DNA from: Heterorhizobium halophytocola
Lineage (GTDB): Bacteria; Pseudomonadota; Alphaproteobacteria; Rhizobiales; Rhizobiaceae
DNA length: 64,000 nt
Assembly (NCBI RefSeq): GCF_017873095.1
Contig: NZ_JAGGJU010000014.1
Coordinates: forward strand, 62,001-126,000
Direction: 5' to 3'
Below the pieces are notes generated by a model, which saw nothing but the letters and a program-made list of their open reading frames with translations, was not told the origin of the DNA and ran no database searches. Below, one piece after another: positions 25,996 to 34,202 of this stretch; the stretch's first letter is position 1, and every line of letters begins with the position of its first letter. Both the position numbers and the translations under genes were made by a program.

Positions 25996-26901
25996 TCAGA
26001 GCTCCTTGCGAATGTCGACGACGCGCAGGATGGCGGCAACCATCAGCAGCACCAGGATCAGGAGCACGACCGCATTGGCGGCGGCAGCCGGATATTGCAG
26101 CAGCGACATCTGGTTCTTCATCATCAGTGCCACCGAGGCGCTCTGCCCGCCGGACATTACCTGCACGGTGGAAAAATCGGCCATGACCAGCGTGACGACG
26201 AAGATCGTGCCGATCGCCATGCCGGGCTTCGACAGGGGAATGATGACATTGGTGAGGATCTGCCAGCCGGTGGCGCCGCCGTCTCGCGCCGCTTCCACCA
26301 GCGACCGATCGATGCGCATCATCGTGTTGAAGATCGGCGTCACCATGAACAGCGTGTAGAGATGGACCATGGCCAGCACCACGGCGAAATCGGAATAGAG
26401 CAGCCATTCGACCGGCTGGCTGATGATGCCTGTGCCGACAAGCGCGCTGTTGATCAGGCCGTTGCGGCCGAGTACCGGAATCCAGGAGATCATCCGGATG
26501 ATGTTCGACGTCAGGAACGGTACGGTGCAGACCAGGAACAGGATGCTCTGCATTGCGGCGGTACGGACGTGGAACGCGAGGAAATAGGCGACCCAGAAGC
26601 CGATGAAGAGGGTGATCGCCCAGACGATGGCGGCATATTTCAAGGTGTTGAGATAGGTCTTCCAGGTAATCCAGGAGCCGAGCGTCTCGGTGTAGTTGAA
26701 GGTGACGAAGCCCGGATACATCTGGGCAAAATCATAGTCCCAGAAGCTGACGGTGACGATCATCAGGATCGGCAGCAACAGGAAGGCGCCGAGGATCAGC
26801 GCGAGCGGCGTTGCCTGCAGATAGGAGGCGAGCCAGCCGGGTACCCGGATCTGCCGCTTCGGCTTATGCGGGTCGACACCGATGAAGCGCACTGTCGTCA
26901 T
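25996..26901 (-). CDS. ABC transporter permease (PotB-like)
   Basis: A 301-residue permease partner of the PotC-like subunit. The N-terminal cytoplasmic segment (about 30 residues) precedes the first helix, LALILGAFLLLPILMIV. The coupling motif is VEAARDGGATGWQILTNVII near residue 207. The ATG at 26901 has an AAGGACAG site; the frame continuing to 27003 reads through an untranslated hairpin region and is rejected. A 167-base gap with two strong stem-loops separates it from the binding protein, so its expression may be lower than the receptor's. Confidence 0.93.
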   Translation of the reverse strand: MTTVRFIGVDPHKPKRQIRVPGWLASYLQATPLALILGAFLLLPILMIVTVSFWDYDFAQMYPGFVTFNYTETLGSWITWKTYLNTLKYAAIVWAITLFIGFWVAYFLAFHVRTAAMQSILFLVCTVPFLTSNIIRMISWIPVLGRNGLINSALVGTGIISQPVEWLLYSDFAVVLAMVHLYTLFMVTPIFNTMMRIDRSLVEAARDGGATGWQILTNVIIPLSKPGMAIGTIFVVTLVMADFSTVQVMSGGQSASVALMMKNQMSLLQYPAAAANAVVLLILVLLMVAAILRVVDIRKEL

Positions 26902-26948
26902 GATCTGTCCTTGCTCTCTGTTGAGGCTACGGCAAGCGAGCCTCCTCT

Positions 26949-26986
26949 GGCCCGCCGACGATTTCCCCCATGGGGGAAACCGGGCC
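26949..26986. repeat. Nested inverted repeat between binding protein and permease
   Basis: The perfect 18-base palindrome TTTCCCCCATGGGGGAAA (26962-26979) is nested inside outer arms GGCCCG / CGGGCC. It lies upstream of the PotB-like start on the minus strand and would fold in the intercistronic RNA. Confidence 0.6.
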
Positions 26987-27030
26987 TTGATCGACCGCCC
27001 CAATGTCGCGCTCGGCGAGGTGCGGCAAAG

Positions 27031-27053
27031 CCCCTCCCCCTTTCGGGGAGGGG
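27031..27053. repeat. Strong 9-bp stem-loop after the binding protein gene
   Basis: CCCCTCCCC and GGGGAGGGG form a perfect nine-pair stem around a five-base loop, starting 15 bases past the binding-protein stop on the minus strand. It lacks a T run, so it looks like an mRNA-stabilising or attenuating intercistronic hairpin. It could also be one copy of a dispersed palindromic repeat. Confidence 0.65.
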
Positions 27054-27068
27054 ATCAAGATTGGCACC

Positions 27069-28358
27069 TTATGCGGCGATGAACTCGTTCCAGCGACGGA
27101 CCATGTAGCGGTCCTCGTCCATGACCGAGTTCCAGCAGGCCACATGGCCCATGCGTTCTTCGAAGGAGCCGCCATCGCGCACCGCGCCGGCCTTTTCCAT
27201 CACCTTGCCTTCGGGAGACAGGATGTCGCCCTTGGCCGGCTTGCCTTCGATCCAGTAGCCCCATTCGTCGTCGGACATGAACTTCTTGGCCGTGTCCATG
27301 CAGGCGGAGTAGTAGCCCTGGCGATTGAGGTAGGCGCCGACCCAGCCGGAGGTGTACCAGTTGATATATTCATAGGCTGCGTCGAGTTCGGCGCCCTTCA
27401 GATGCGAGGCGAGGCCAAGGCCACCGCCCCAGGAGCGGTAGCCTTCCTTCAGCGGCTGGAACTTGCAGGCAATGCCCTTGGAGCGGACGGCGGCAACGGC
27501 CGGCGACCACATCGACTGGATCACCACTTCGCCGGATGCCATCAGGTTGACCGACTCGTCGAAGGACTTCCAGAAGGCGCGGAACTGGCCATCCTGCTTG
27601 GTCTTGATGAGGAAATCGATCGTCTTGTCGATCTCGTCCTTGGTCATGTTGCCCTTGTCGGCATATTTGATGTTGCCGGCGGCTTCCATGATCATCGCGG
27701 CATCCATGATGCCGATCGAGGGAATGTTGAGGATGGCCGTTTTGCCCTTGAACTTCGGATCGAGGATGTCGGCCCAGCTGTTGATCTCGCGGCCGACGAG
27801 ATCCGGACGGATGCCCAGCGTGTCGGCGTTGTAGATCGTCGGCATCATGGTGAACCATTCGGTCTCATGATCGGCGAAGGTCTTGGACGCCTGGTCATCC
27901 ACGAAGCCGACAGTGTGCGGCGCCGTGCCCTGGGCGATCACGCTGTCGGACTTCAGCTTGCCGTTCTTGAACAGCGGAACGACCTTGTCGTAATTGGTCA
28001 GCTTCTTGACATCCATCGGCTGGATGACGCCGGTCGGATAGACCTTTTTCAGGATCCAGTATTCGATATCGGCGATGTCGTAGGAATTCGGCTGGGTGAC
28101 GGCGCGCTGGGCTGCGGCGTCGGAATCCGTTGCCGTCATTTCCAGCGTGATGCCGAGGTCCTTCTTGCACTGGTCGGCGATCGCGTTGATGTTCGACACG
28201 CCGGTGCCGAACTGGCGCAGCGTGATGTTGGACTGGGCCCAGATGGTCGGGAAGCCGGTGATGGCACCGGAGCCTGCGGCGAGACCGGCTGCTGCGGCGC
28301 CGGTCTTCAGGAGCGAGCGGCGGGTGATCGCCGCGGTCTTTTCTGTCTTCTCAGTCAT
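27069..28358 (-). CDS. ABC transporter substrate-binding protein (PotD-like), Tat-exported
   Basis: A 429-residue periplasmic receptor of the spermidine/putrescine class. The N-terminus is a clear twin-arginine leader (TRRSLLK at residues 12-18, then an alanine/glycine-rich helix, likely cut after IWAQ at 42). So it is exported folded. The mature part contains the YDIADIEYW and GWVGAYLNRQGYYS segments seen in polyamine/iron-type receptors. It lies 33 bases after the ATPase. The nearby racemase and acetyltransferase suggest a chiral or amine-bearing ligand, but its identity is open. Confidence 0.9.
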   Translation of the reverse strand: MTEKTEKTAAITRRSLLKTGAAAAGLAAGSGAITGFPTIWAQSNITLRQFGTGVSNINAIADQCKKDLGITLEMTATDSDAAAQRAVTQPNSYDIADIEYWILKKVYPTGVIQPMDVKKLTNYDKVVPLFKNGKLKSDSVIAQGTAPHTVGFVDDQASKTFADHETEWFTMMPTIYNADTLGIRPDLVGREINSWADILDPKFKGKTAILNIPSIGIMDAAMIMEAAGNIKYADKGNMTKDEIDKTIDFLIKTKQDGQFRAFWKSFDESVNLMASGEVVIQSMWSPAVAAVRSKGIACKFQPLKEGYRSWGGGLGLASHLKGAELDAAYEYINWYTSGWVGAYLNRQGYYSACMDTAKKFMSDDEWGYWIEGKPAKGDILSPEGKVMEKAGAVRDGGSFEERMGHVACWNSVMDEDRYMVRRWNEFIAA

Positions 28359-28391
28359 GCGCTGTTCTCCTCTTGCGATTTTTCTGGGTTG

Positions 28392-29480
28392 TTATTGTTT
28401 GACCCGGCCGAGCACGATGGCATCGGACGGTGACCACGAAAGCGGTACGGCATCGCCGATCTTGAAGGGTTCGGCGAAGAATGCCGCGTCGCCCATCACC
28501 ACGGTGAAGTCCTCCAGACCCGGCGCGCTGACCGTGATCTTCACGGTTGCACCGAGATCCTCGATATTCGACACGATGCCGGTAAAGCCGAAGCCGGCCA
28601 TCGGGCTTTCGCCGACGCGGACATGGTCGATGCGGACGGCGATATCGGCGGTCATTTCGGCGTGCGGCACGAGCCCCGGGGCGAAGAATCGCATGCCGCC
28701 CGGCAGTTCGATCGTCACCTCGTCGTCCGACTTGCCGACAAGCCGACCGGTAATGATGTTGTGATTGCCCATGAAGCGGGCGACGAAAGCCGTCGCCGGC
28801 TTCTCGAAGATCTTGCGCGGCGGTGCCGCCTGTTCGATCCGGCCGTCATTCATCACGACGATGATGTCTGCCAGCGCCATCGCCTCTTCCTGGCTGTGCG
28901 TCACATGCACGAAGGTGATGCCGAGCGAGGTCTGCAGTTTCTTCAGCTCTGCCCGCATGCGGATCTTCAAGAACGGATCGAGCGCCGACAGCGGCTCGTC
29001 GAGCAGCAGGGCCTCCGGCTTGGTGATCAGGGCGCGTGCCAGAGCAACGCGCTGCTGCTGACCGCCGGACAATTGCGCCGGTCTTCGGGTCGCGTAAGGC
29101 TCCAGCTGCATCAGCTTCAGCATTTCCAGCGCTTCGCGGCGGCGCTCGTCCTTGGCCATGCCCTTCATCTTCAGACTGAAGGCGACATTGTCGACAAGGT
29201 CGAGATGCGGAAACAGCGCGTAGGACTGGAACATCATCGCCGTGCCGCGGCTGGCCGGCGGCAGATCGTTGACAATCGTGTTGCCGAGCAGGATGTCGCC
29301 GGTCGTAATATTCTCGTGGCCGGCAATCATGCGCAGTGTGGTGGTCTTGCCACAGCCGGAGGGACCGAGCAGGCAGCAATAGGTGGCGGCCGGTATTTTC
29401 AGGCTGATCGCATGGACGGCGGTGGTGTTTCCATAGACCTTGGAAACTGCCGCGATGTCGATGTCTGCTGCTTTCGTCAT
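28392..29480 (-). CDS. ABC transporter ATP-binding protein (PotA-like)
   Basis: A 362-residue ATPase. Walker A is GPSGCGKTTT near residue 39, the signature LSGGQQQR, Walker B ALLLDEP and the switch histidine in HVTHSQEEA. A C-terminal TOBE domain (about 275-362) is typical of PotA and related CUT-type ATPases. The ATG at 29480 follows GAGGGG. It is the first gene of the six-gene operon ATPase, receptor, two permeases, racemase, acetyltransferase, and is divergent from a GntR/FCD regulator 266 bases away. Confidence 0.95.
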   Translation of the reverse strand: MTKAADIDIAAVSKVYGNTTAVHAISLKIPAATYCCLLGPSGCGKTTTLRMIAGHENITTGDILLGNTIVNDLPPASRGTAMMFQSYALFPHLDLVDNVAFSLKMKGMAKDERRREALEMLKLMQLEPYATRRPAQLSGGQQQRVALARALITKPEALLLDEPLSALDPFLKIRMRAELKKLQTSLGITFVHVTHSQEEAMALADIIVVMNDGRIEQAAPPRKIFEKPATAFVARFMGNHNIITGRLVGKSDDEVTIELPGGMRFFAPGLVPHAEMTADIAVRIDHVRVGESPMAGFGFTGIVSNIEDLGATVKITVSAPGLEDFTVVMGDAAFFAEPFKIGDAVPLSWSPSDAIVLGRVKQ

Positions 29481-29607
29481 GACTGGCCCCTCATTCCTGC
29501 GCCTCTGGATATGCAGGAGCCGTGCCAGTTCGATAATGCCGCGTGGGCGATGGTCCTCGCGGTCGCTCTTCCCGGCGATATATGTCACTTTGCAAAAACT
29601 ATGGGCG

Positions 29608-29617
29608 GTGTATGCAC
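29608..29617. promoter_or_regulatory. Possible GntR/FCD operator 1
   Basis: GTGTATGCAC in the divergent region between the PotA-like ATPase (start 29480) and the GntR gene (start 29747). It shares the core TGTATGCA with a second site 46 bases away. The size and symmetry fit FadR/FCD-type operators. Confidence 0.4.
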
Positions 29618-29653
29618 AAATTCTATGCGAATGTGTTCAATCGATCATAGATA

Positions 29654-29663
29654 TTGTATGCAA
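29654..29663. promoter_or_regulatory. Possible GntR/FCD operator 2
   Basis: TTGTATGCAA has the same TGTATGCA core as the site at 29608-29617, with outer arms ATTG/CAAT. It lies 84 bases before the GntR start, so autoregulation together with control of the ABC operon is plausible. Confidence 0.45.
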
Positions 29664-29746
29664 TCAAAAGACTGAATTGGTCGGCTGTCCGCTTCTCTTC
29701 TGTCTTGCTTGGCGTTAAAAGAGGGGCAGGAAACGGAAAGAGAGAC

Positions 29747-30460
29747 ATGGACCTGCCGCAGAAAATTCGCCCGGTGATGGACGCCAATCAGGAAGATCGC
29801 GCGCGTGGCATCCGGGATTCTCTGCGCGACGCGATCGTCGATCGACGCCTGTCGCCCGGCACAAAGCTGTCCGAAGCCGAGGTCGGCACGCTGTTCGACG
29901 TCAGCCGGACGGTGGTGCGCTATGCGCTGCAGATGCTTGCCTTTGAAGGCCTGGTGACGACGGAGCGCAATCGCGGCGCCTTCGTTTCCAATCCGACGCC
30001 GGAGGAGGCGCGCCAGGTCTTTGCGTCCCGCCGGCTCATCGAGACCGGCATCGTCTCTGCGGCAGCCGAGCGCATCACGGCGCAGGACCTCGCCGATTTT
30101 CGCCGGCATCTGGACGAGGAAGAGCGCCACAAGGCCGACCGCGGGGCCGTCGCCAGACGGGCCGAGATCAAGGCCTCGGGTGATTTCCACCTGATGCTGG
30201 CCAAGGTCGCCGGCAATGCGATCCTCGAAAAATTCATGGACGAGCTGGTCGCGCGCTCCTCGCTGGTGATCGCGCTTTATGGTCGAAGCGGCGTGTCGAG
30301 CTGCGGCCACAACGAGCATGCCGACATTCTCGACGCGCTGGAAAAAGGCGATGTAGACAAGGCGACCTCGCTGATGCTGCATCACATCGGCCATATCGAG
30401 GCCGATCTCGACCTGCGCGGCGGCGAGGCCCTCAGCCTCAGGCAGGCGCTCAATCTTTAA
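29747..30460 (+). CDS. GntR family regulator, FCD subfamily
   Basis: A 237-residue regulator with an N-terminal winged helix (LRDAIVDRRLSPGTKLSEAE through SRTVVRYALQML, residues 20-62). An all-helical FCD ligand-binding domain follows (about 85-225) with metal-ligand candidates in DFHLMLAKVAGN and HADILDALEKGD. I chose the ATG at 29747 because GGAAAGAGAG precedes it; a frame to 29654 runs through the putative operator. It is divergent from the PotABCD-racemase operon, which it probably controls. FCD regulators usually bind organic acids or amino acid derivatives. Confidence 0.93.
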   Translation: MDLPQKIRPVMDANQEDRARGIRDSLRDAIVDRRLSPGTKLSEAEVGTLFDVSRTVVRYALQMLAFEGLVTTERNRGAFVSNPTPEEARQVFASRRLIETGIVSAAAERITAQDLADFRRHLDEEERHKADRGAVARRAEIKASGDFHLMLAKVAGNAILEKFMDELVARSSLVIALYGRSGVSSCGHNEHADILDALEKGDVDKATSLMLHHIGHIEADLDLRGGEALSLRQALNL

Positions 30461-30510
30461 GGCGTATCACGGTTTTTGCCCGCGGATCGGGAGACTTCCG
30501 GGAATGAGGC

Positions 30511-31392
30511 TTATCCTTTCAGGCCCGTCGATGCGATGCTCGAGATGAAGGCCTTCTGCAGGAAGAGATAGAAGATCAGCACCGGCAGCGTGATGATCGT
30601 AAGATAGGCCATGACCTCTCCCCAGGCGACGTTGAGCTGGAAGAAATACTGCAGCCCGACCATCACGGGACGATAGCCCTCCGACTGGGTGACCAGCAGC
30701 GGCCAGAGATATTGCTGGCTATACATGATCAAAAATTTGAGGATCGCCGCCGTCGCGATCACCGGGCCGGAAATCGGCATGACCACGCGCCAGTAGATCT
30801 GGAACCAGCTCGCCCCGTCGATCGTGGCGGCCTCGATCAGTTCCTTCGGCAGATCCTTGAAATACTGGACGAACAGGAAGATCGTCAGCCCGTCGCCGAT
30901 CCAGGGAATGATCTGCACATGGTAGGAATTGAGCCACCCGATGGTAACGCCGGAGGTCCACAGCCAAGGCAGGTTGTTAACCTCGAGCAGCAGGGGAATG
31001 GCGATCGTCTCGAACGGAATGATCAGGGTCGCAAGGATGACCGAGAGAACCAGATCGCGGCCGAACCAGTTGAGGAAGACGAAGGAAAAGCCGGCAAGCG
31101 AGCCGAAGAAGAGCGCCGCGCCAACCGTCACCAGGGTGACGATGACCGAATTCATCACGAAGAGCCCGATCGGCGCCCGCCTGAAGGCGGCGACATAATT
31201 GTCGAGCGAGATGTCGCCGACCGGTAGAAAGGCGCGGATCGAGGCGGTGTCTCGCAGCAGTTGCGCATCCGGCTTCAGCGACGACATGACCATGAAGATC
31301 AGCGGAAAGATGAAGACGGCGGCAACCGCGCTCAGCAGCAGATAGCGAAGCGCGTAATCCGTCCAGGTGGTCCTTGCGCCAGCATAGGCCAT
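30511..31392 (-). CDS. Sugar ABC transporter permease (MalG/UgpE-like, CUT1)
   Basis: A 293-residue permease of the carbohydrate CUT1 class with about six helices. The coupling motif IEAATIDGASWFQIYWRVVM is near residue 185, and it ends with FISSIASTGLKG, a typical MalG-like C-terminus. The ATG at 31392 shares a base with the stop of the partner permease (TAATG). The operon contains receptor and both permeases but no ATPase gene. It may be served by the MalK-type ATPase at 45616-46752 or by one outside the window. Confidence 0.94.
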   Translation of the reverse strand: MAYAGARTTWTDYALRYLLLSAVAAVFIFPLIFMVMSSLKPDAQLLRDTASIRAFLPVGDISLDNYVAAFRRAPIGLFVMNSVIVTLVTVGAALFFGSLAGFSFVFLNWFGRDLVLSVILATLIIPFETIAIPLLLEVNNLPWLWTSGVTIGWLNSYHVQIIPWIGDGLTIFLFVQYFKDLPKELIEAATIDGASWFQIYWRVVMPISGPVIATAAILKFLIMYSQQYLWPLLVTQSEGYRPVMVGLQYFFQLNVAWGEVMAYLTIITLPVLIFYLFLQKAFISSIASTGLKG

Positions 31393-32480
31393 TATTGTCG
31401 CTCCCGTGTCAGATAGCGCTGGATGAGGGAAATGGTCAGGACCAGCATGAAGAGGATGACGGAGATCGCCGACCCGCTGGCGATGTCCTGCTTCACATAG
31501 CCGTGCTGGACCGCCTGGTAGACGAGGGACTGGGTGGAATCGAGCGGCCCGCCGCCGGTCATCACGTCGATCTGGGCAAATAGCGCAAAGCCGGTCATGG
31601 TGATCACCAGCAGGACCAGCACCGCCGTATTGCGCAGCAGCGGCCAGGTGATGAAGCGAAACTTCTGCAAGCTGTTCGCCCCCTCGATGTCTGCGGCCTC
31701 ATAGAGCGAGACGGGAATTGTCTGCAGACCCGACAGCCAGATCACCATGTGAAAGCCGACGCCCTGCCAGACCGACATGGCAAGGATCGCCCAGAGCGCC
31801 GTATCCGGATTGCCGAGCCAGTCGACGGGCTTGAACAGGCCGAAGGTGAGGAAGGACAAAAGGGCGTTCAAAAGCCCGTTGTCGCCGGCATATATGAAGC
31901 GCCATAGAAGCGATACGACGACAATCGACAGCACCACCGGCATGAAATAGATAGCGCGGAAGATGTTGATGCCGGGCAGTTTCTGATTGACCAGCAGAGC
32001 AAGCGCCAGCGCCAGCCCGCCCTGCACCGGCGCGACCACCAGGACGAAGGCCAGGGTGTTGACCAGCGCCTTGAGGAAGACCACGTCGCGGGCGAGAATG
32101 ACGATCTGGTCGTCGCCCCAGGCAAAGCTCTTGTAGTCCCGCATGCCCTTATATTGCGGGTAGTCGGGATTGTTGCGGGTGAACGACCGGACCCTTGGAT
32201 ATTCGATCTGTCCGGCATCATCCCGGGTCACGGCGCCGGATGCATCCCGTTTCGGCTCCAGCACCAGGATGCCGACGCCGAGCAGGCTTTCGAAATTGGC
32301 AAGGCCGACGAATTCGGTCGGATTGGGCGAGACCAGCCGCTGGTTGGTGAAGGAGAGGCCGACACCGAGAAAGAACGGGGCCGCCAGGAAGGTGAGGATC
32401 AGCAAGGCTGCCGGCGCGGCCATCAGCCAGCCGGTCAGGTTCTGACGATGCAGTGCGGACGTTTTCGATCGGCCTGCCAC
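31392..32480 (-). CDS. Sugar ABC transporter permease (MalF/UgpA-like, CUT1)
   Basis: A 362-residue CUT1 permease, longer than the usual 290-300. An extra extracytoplasmic stretch lies between the first and second helices (about residues 50-125, including LEPKRDASGAVTRDDAGQIE). The coupling loop YEAADIEGANSLQKFRFITW is near residue 266. The start is a GTG at 32480 preceded by GGAGAG. The insertion is reminiscent of the large periplasmic loop of MalF and may contact the receptor. It lies 80 bases after the binding protein. Confidence 0.93.
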   Translation of the reverse strand: MAGRSKTSALHRQNLTGWLMAAPAALLILTFLAAPFFLGVGLSFTNQRLVSPNPTEFVGLANFESLLGVGILVLEPKRDASGAVTRDDAGQIEYPRVRSFTRNNPDYPQYKGMRDYKSFAWGDDQIVILARDVVFLKALVNTLAFVLVVAPVQGGLALALALLVNQKLPGINIFRAIYFMPVVLSIVVVSLLWRFIYAGDNGLLNALLSFLTFGLFKPVDWLGNPDTALWAILAMSVWQGVGFHMVIWLSGLQTIPVSLYEAADIEGANSLQKFRFITWPLLRNTAVLVLLVITMTGFALFAQIDVMTGGGPLDSTQSLVYQAVQHGYVKQDIASGSAISVILFMLVLTISLIQRYLTRERQ

Positions 32481-32560
32481 GAACGCTCTCCTCGGAATGG
32501 TGCAAAAGGAGTTCTATCGCGGCCGGATCTGCGGCCGCGACAGGGATGGATCTTCCGGGA

Positions 32561-33832
32561 TCAGTTATCCTCGAAGCCGTAGCCGTTGTTCTTCTCGATA
32601 TTTGCGTCGATTGCATCGGTCGCGGCATCGAGCGTGTCGGCCACATCAGCGCCGTCGGCAATGTCGGCGGCCGCCTTCTGGAAGGTCGGCGAGATGAAGG
32701 CATAGGCGGGCGTAACGGGCCGCAGCGTCGCCTGTTTGGCCGAGAGATCGAAGAACACGGCGAGCGGCCCGCCCTTCTTGTAGTTCTTCGTCAGTTCGGC
32801 CGCCGTCGATGTGGCCGGAATCAGTCCGATCGCATCGGAAAACTGGGCCAGATACTTGTCCTGGATGGCAAAGGCGATGAAGGCGGCGGCGCCGTCGGGA
32901 TGCTCGCTCTTGGCAGAGACGCCGAACTGCCAGGAGCCGGCACCGATCTTCGGGCCGTGGCCGAAATCCGGAGCCGGCAGGAACAGCAGGTCGTCGCCGT
33001 ATTTCTCCAGCGCCTTTACCGCCACCCAGTTGCCCATCCACTGCATCGCATATTTGCCGTCGAGGAAACCGGTTTCGTGATCGGAGGGCGACTGCGAGGT
33101 GCCCAGGGCAAGCTTGTCGTTAAACAGCGCTTGCCACCATTCGCCGAATTGCAGCGCCTCGTCACCGTTCAGCACGCCCTCGGCGGTGGTGTAGCTTTCG
33201 CGATCGATCAGGTCGCCGCCGAAGCTTTGCAGGAAGGGGCTGAAGGCGTAGGGATACCATTCCGACTTGTCGGCCATACCCAGATCGATCGGATAGTCGA
33301 ACTGGCCGCTGTCCTTCAGCTTGTGCAGGGCCGCATTCAGTTCTTCACCGACCCAGGGTTTCTTGAGCGTTGGTATGCGGATGCCGTTTTCCTCCAGCAC
33401 CGACTTGCGGGCAAAGATCGCGACGGCTGCATCCCAAAGACCGACGGAATAGAGCTTGCCTTTCCATTTGCCGACCGCGCCGGGCAGGAAATTGGCGATC
33501 TTGTCTTCCGGCAGATCCAGGGGCTGGAGATAGCCCGACCACGCCCAGTTGGGCATGTTCGGCCCGTCCATGTCGAGGATGTCGGGCAGCTTGCCGGCAA
33601 GGGCCGCTGCCGTGACGGAATCGTTATAGGCGTTCTGCGGAAATTCCTCGAGCTTGACCTCCCAGTCCTGCTGCGATCCGTTGAAGTCCTTGATGATGCC
33701 CGTCAGGATCTGCCTTTCGGTGTCGTTTCCGGCCCCGTGATACCAGAGGCTCAGTTCCGTCGCGGCCTGTGCTGCGCCGCAGAACAAGGTGCCGGCGATC
33801 ATGGCGCCTGCAAAGCTTGCCAGCTTTTTCAT
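32561..33832 (-). CDS. Sugar ABC transporter substrate-binding protein (CUT1)
   Basis: A 423-residue receptor starting at the ATG at 33832 after GGAGGAG. The signal peptide MKKLASFAGAMIAGTLFCG is cut near residue 23 (AQA). Typical family 1 features are LSLWYHGAGNDTERQI at the mature N-terminus, GTSQSPSDHETGFLDGKYAM and NWVAVKALEKYG. It leads the ATPase-less importer operon. Oligosaccharides or amino sugars are the likely ligands, since a hexosaminidase and RpiR regulator lie upstream on the same strand. Confidence 0.92.
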   Translation of the reverse strand: MKKLASFAGAMIAGTLFCGAAQAATELSLWYHGAGNDTERQILTGIIKDFNGSQQDWEVKLEEFPQNAYNDSVTAAALAGKLPDILDMDGPNMPNWAWSGYLQPLDLPEDKIANFLPGAVGKWKGKLYSVGLWDAAVAIFARKSVLEENGIRIPTLKKPWVGEELNAALHKLKDSGQFDYPIDLGMADKSEWYPYAFSPFLQSFGGDLIDRESYTTAEGVLNGDEALQFGEWWQALFNDKLALGTSQSPSDHETGFLDGKYAMQWMGNWVAVKALEKYGDDLLFLPAPDFGHGPKIGAGSWQFGVSAKSEHPDGAAAFIAFAIQDKYLAQFSDAIGLIPATSTAAELTKNYKKGGPLAVFFDLSAKQATLRPVTPAYAFISPTFQKAAADIADGADVADTLDAATDAIDANIEKNNGYGFEDN

Positions 33833-34202
33833 GTCTTTCTCCTCCCTGAGAACCGCTGTCGCGGCGATTGATGTCGACTGTCTCCTGGTCTCTCCTCTAA
33901 ATCCCCGTCCGAAAGGGTAAGCAGACATGGACGTGCGCGTCTTGCGCAGCAGTCAGCAGACTGCGCGTCTCGTCCCGTCAGATATGTCCAGGCTTTTCCC
34001 TGACCGCAGCATATGCGCCGACTTGCCGACAGGCATCGCGTCCTGACCTCCTCAGTTGCGAAGCACCTGTTCGGGCATGCCGCCTTTGCTGCTTCAGGCT
34101 GCGATGGCGTCAATATGACACCCTTGTCGCGACAGGGTCAACCTGAGCGGGCCGGTTTTGCAATCGGAGACAATCTGCGGCTGTCTTGCGCAGTCCCGGC
34201 CG
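33833..34202. promoter_or_regulatory. 370-bp region upstream of the sugar importer
   Basis: No gene is supported. This should hold the promoter of the importer operon, as it is by far the largest gap in an otherwise compact minus-strand run from 41328 to 30511. The notable element is an imperfect inverted repeat at 34116-34140. I see no strong terminator behind cutC. Confidence 0.5.
34116..34140. repeat. Imperfect inverted repeat with perfect 8-bp centre
   Basis: Arms TGACaCCCT / AGGGtCA surround the perfect palindrome GTCGCGAC. It lies 284 bases upstream of the sugar-receptor start. It has no T run on either side, so an operator is more likely than a terminator. Confidence 0.4.
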
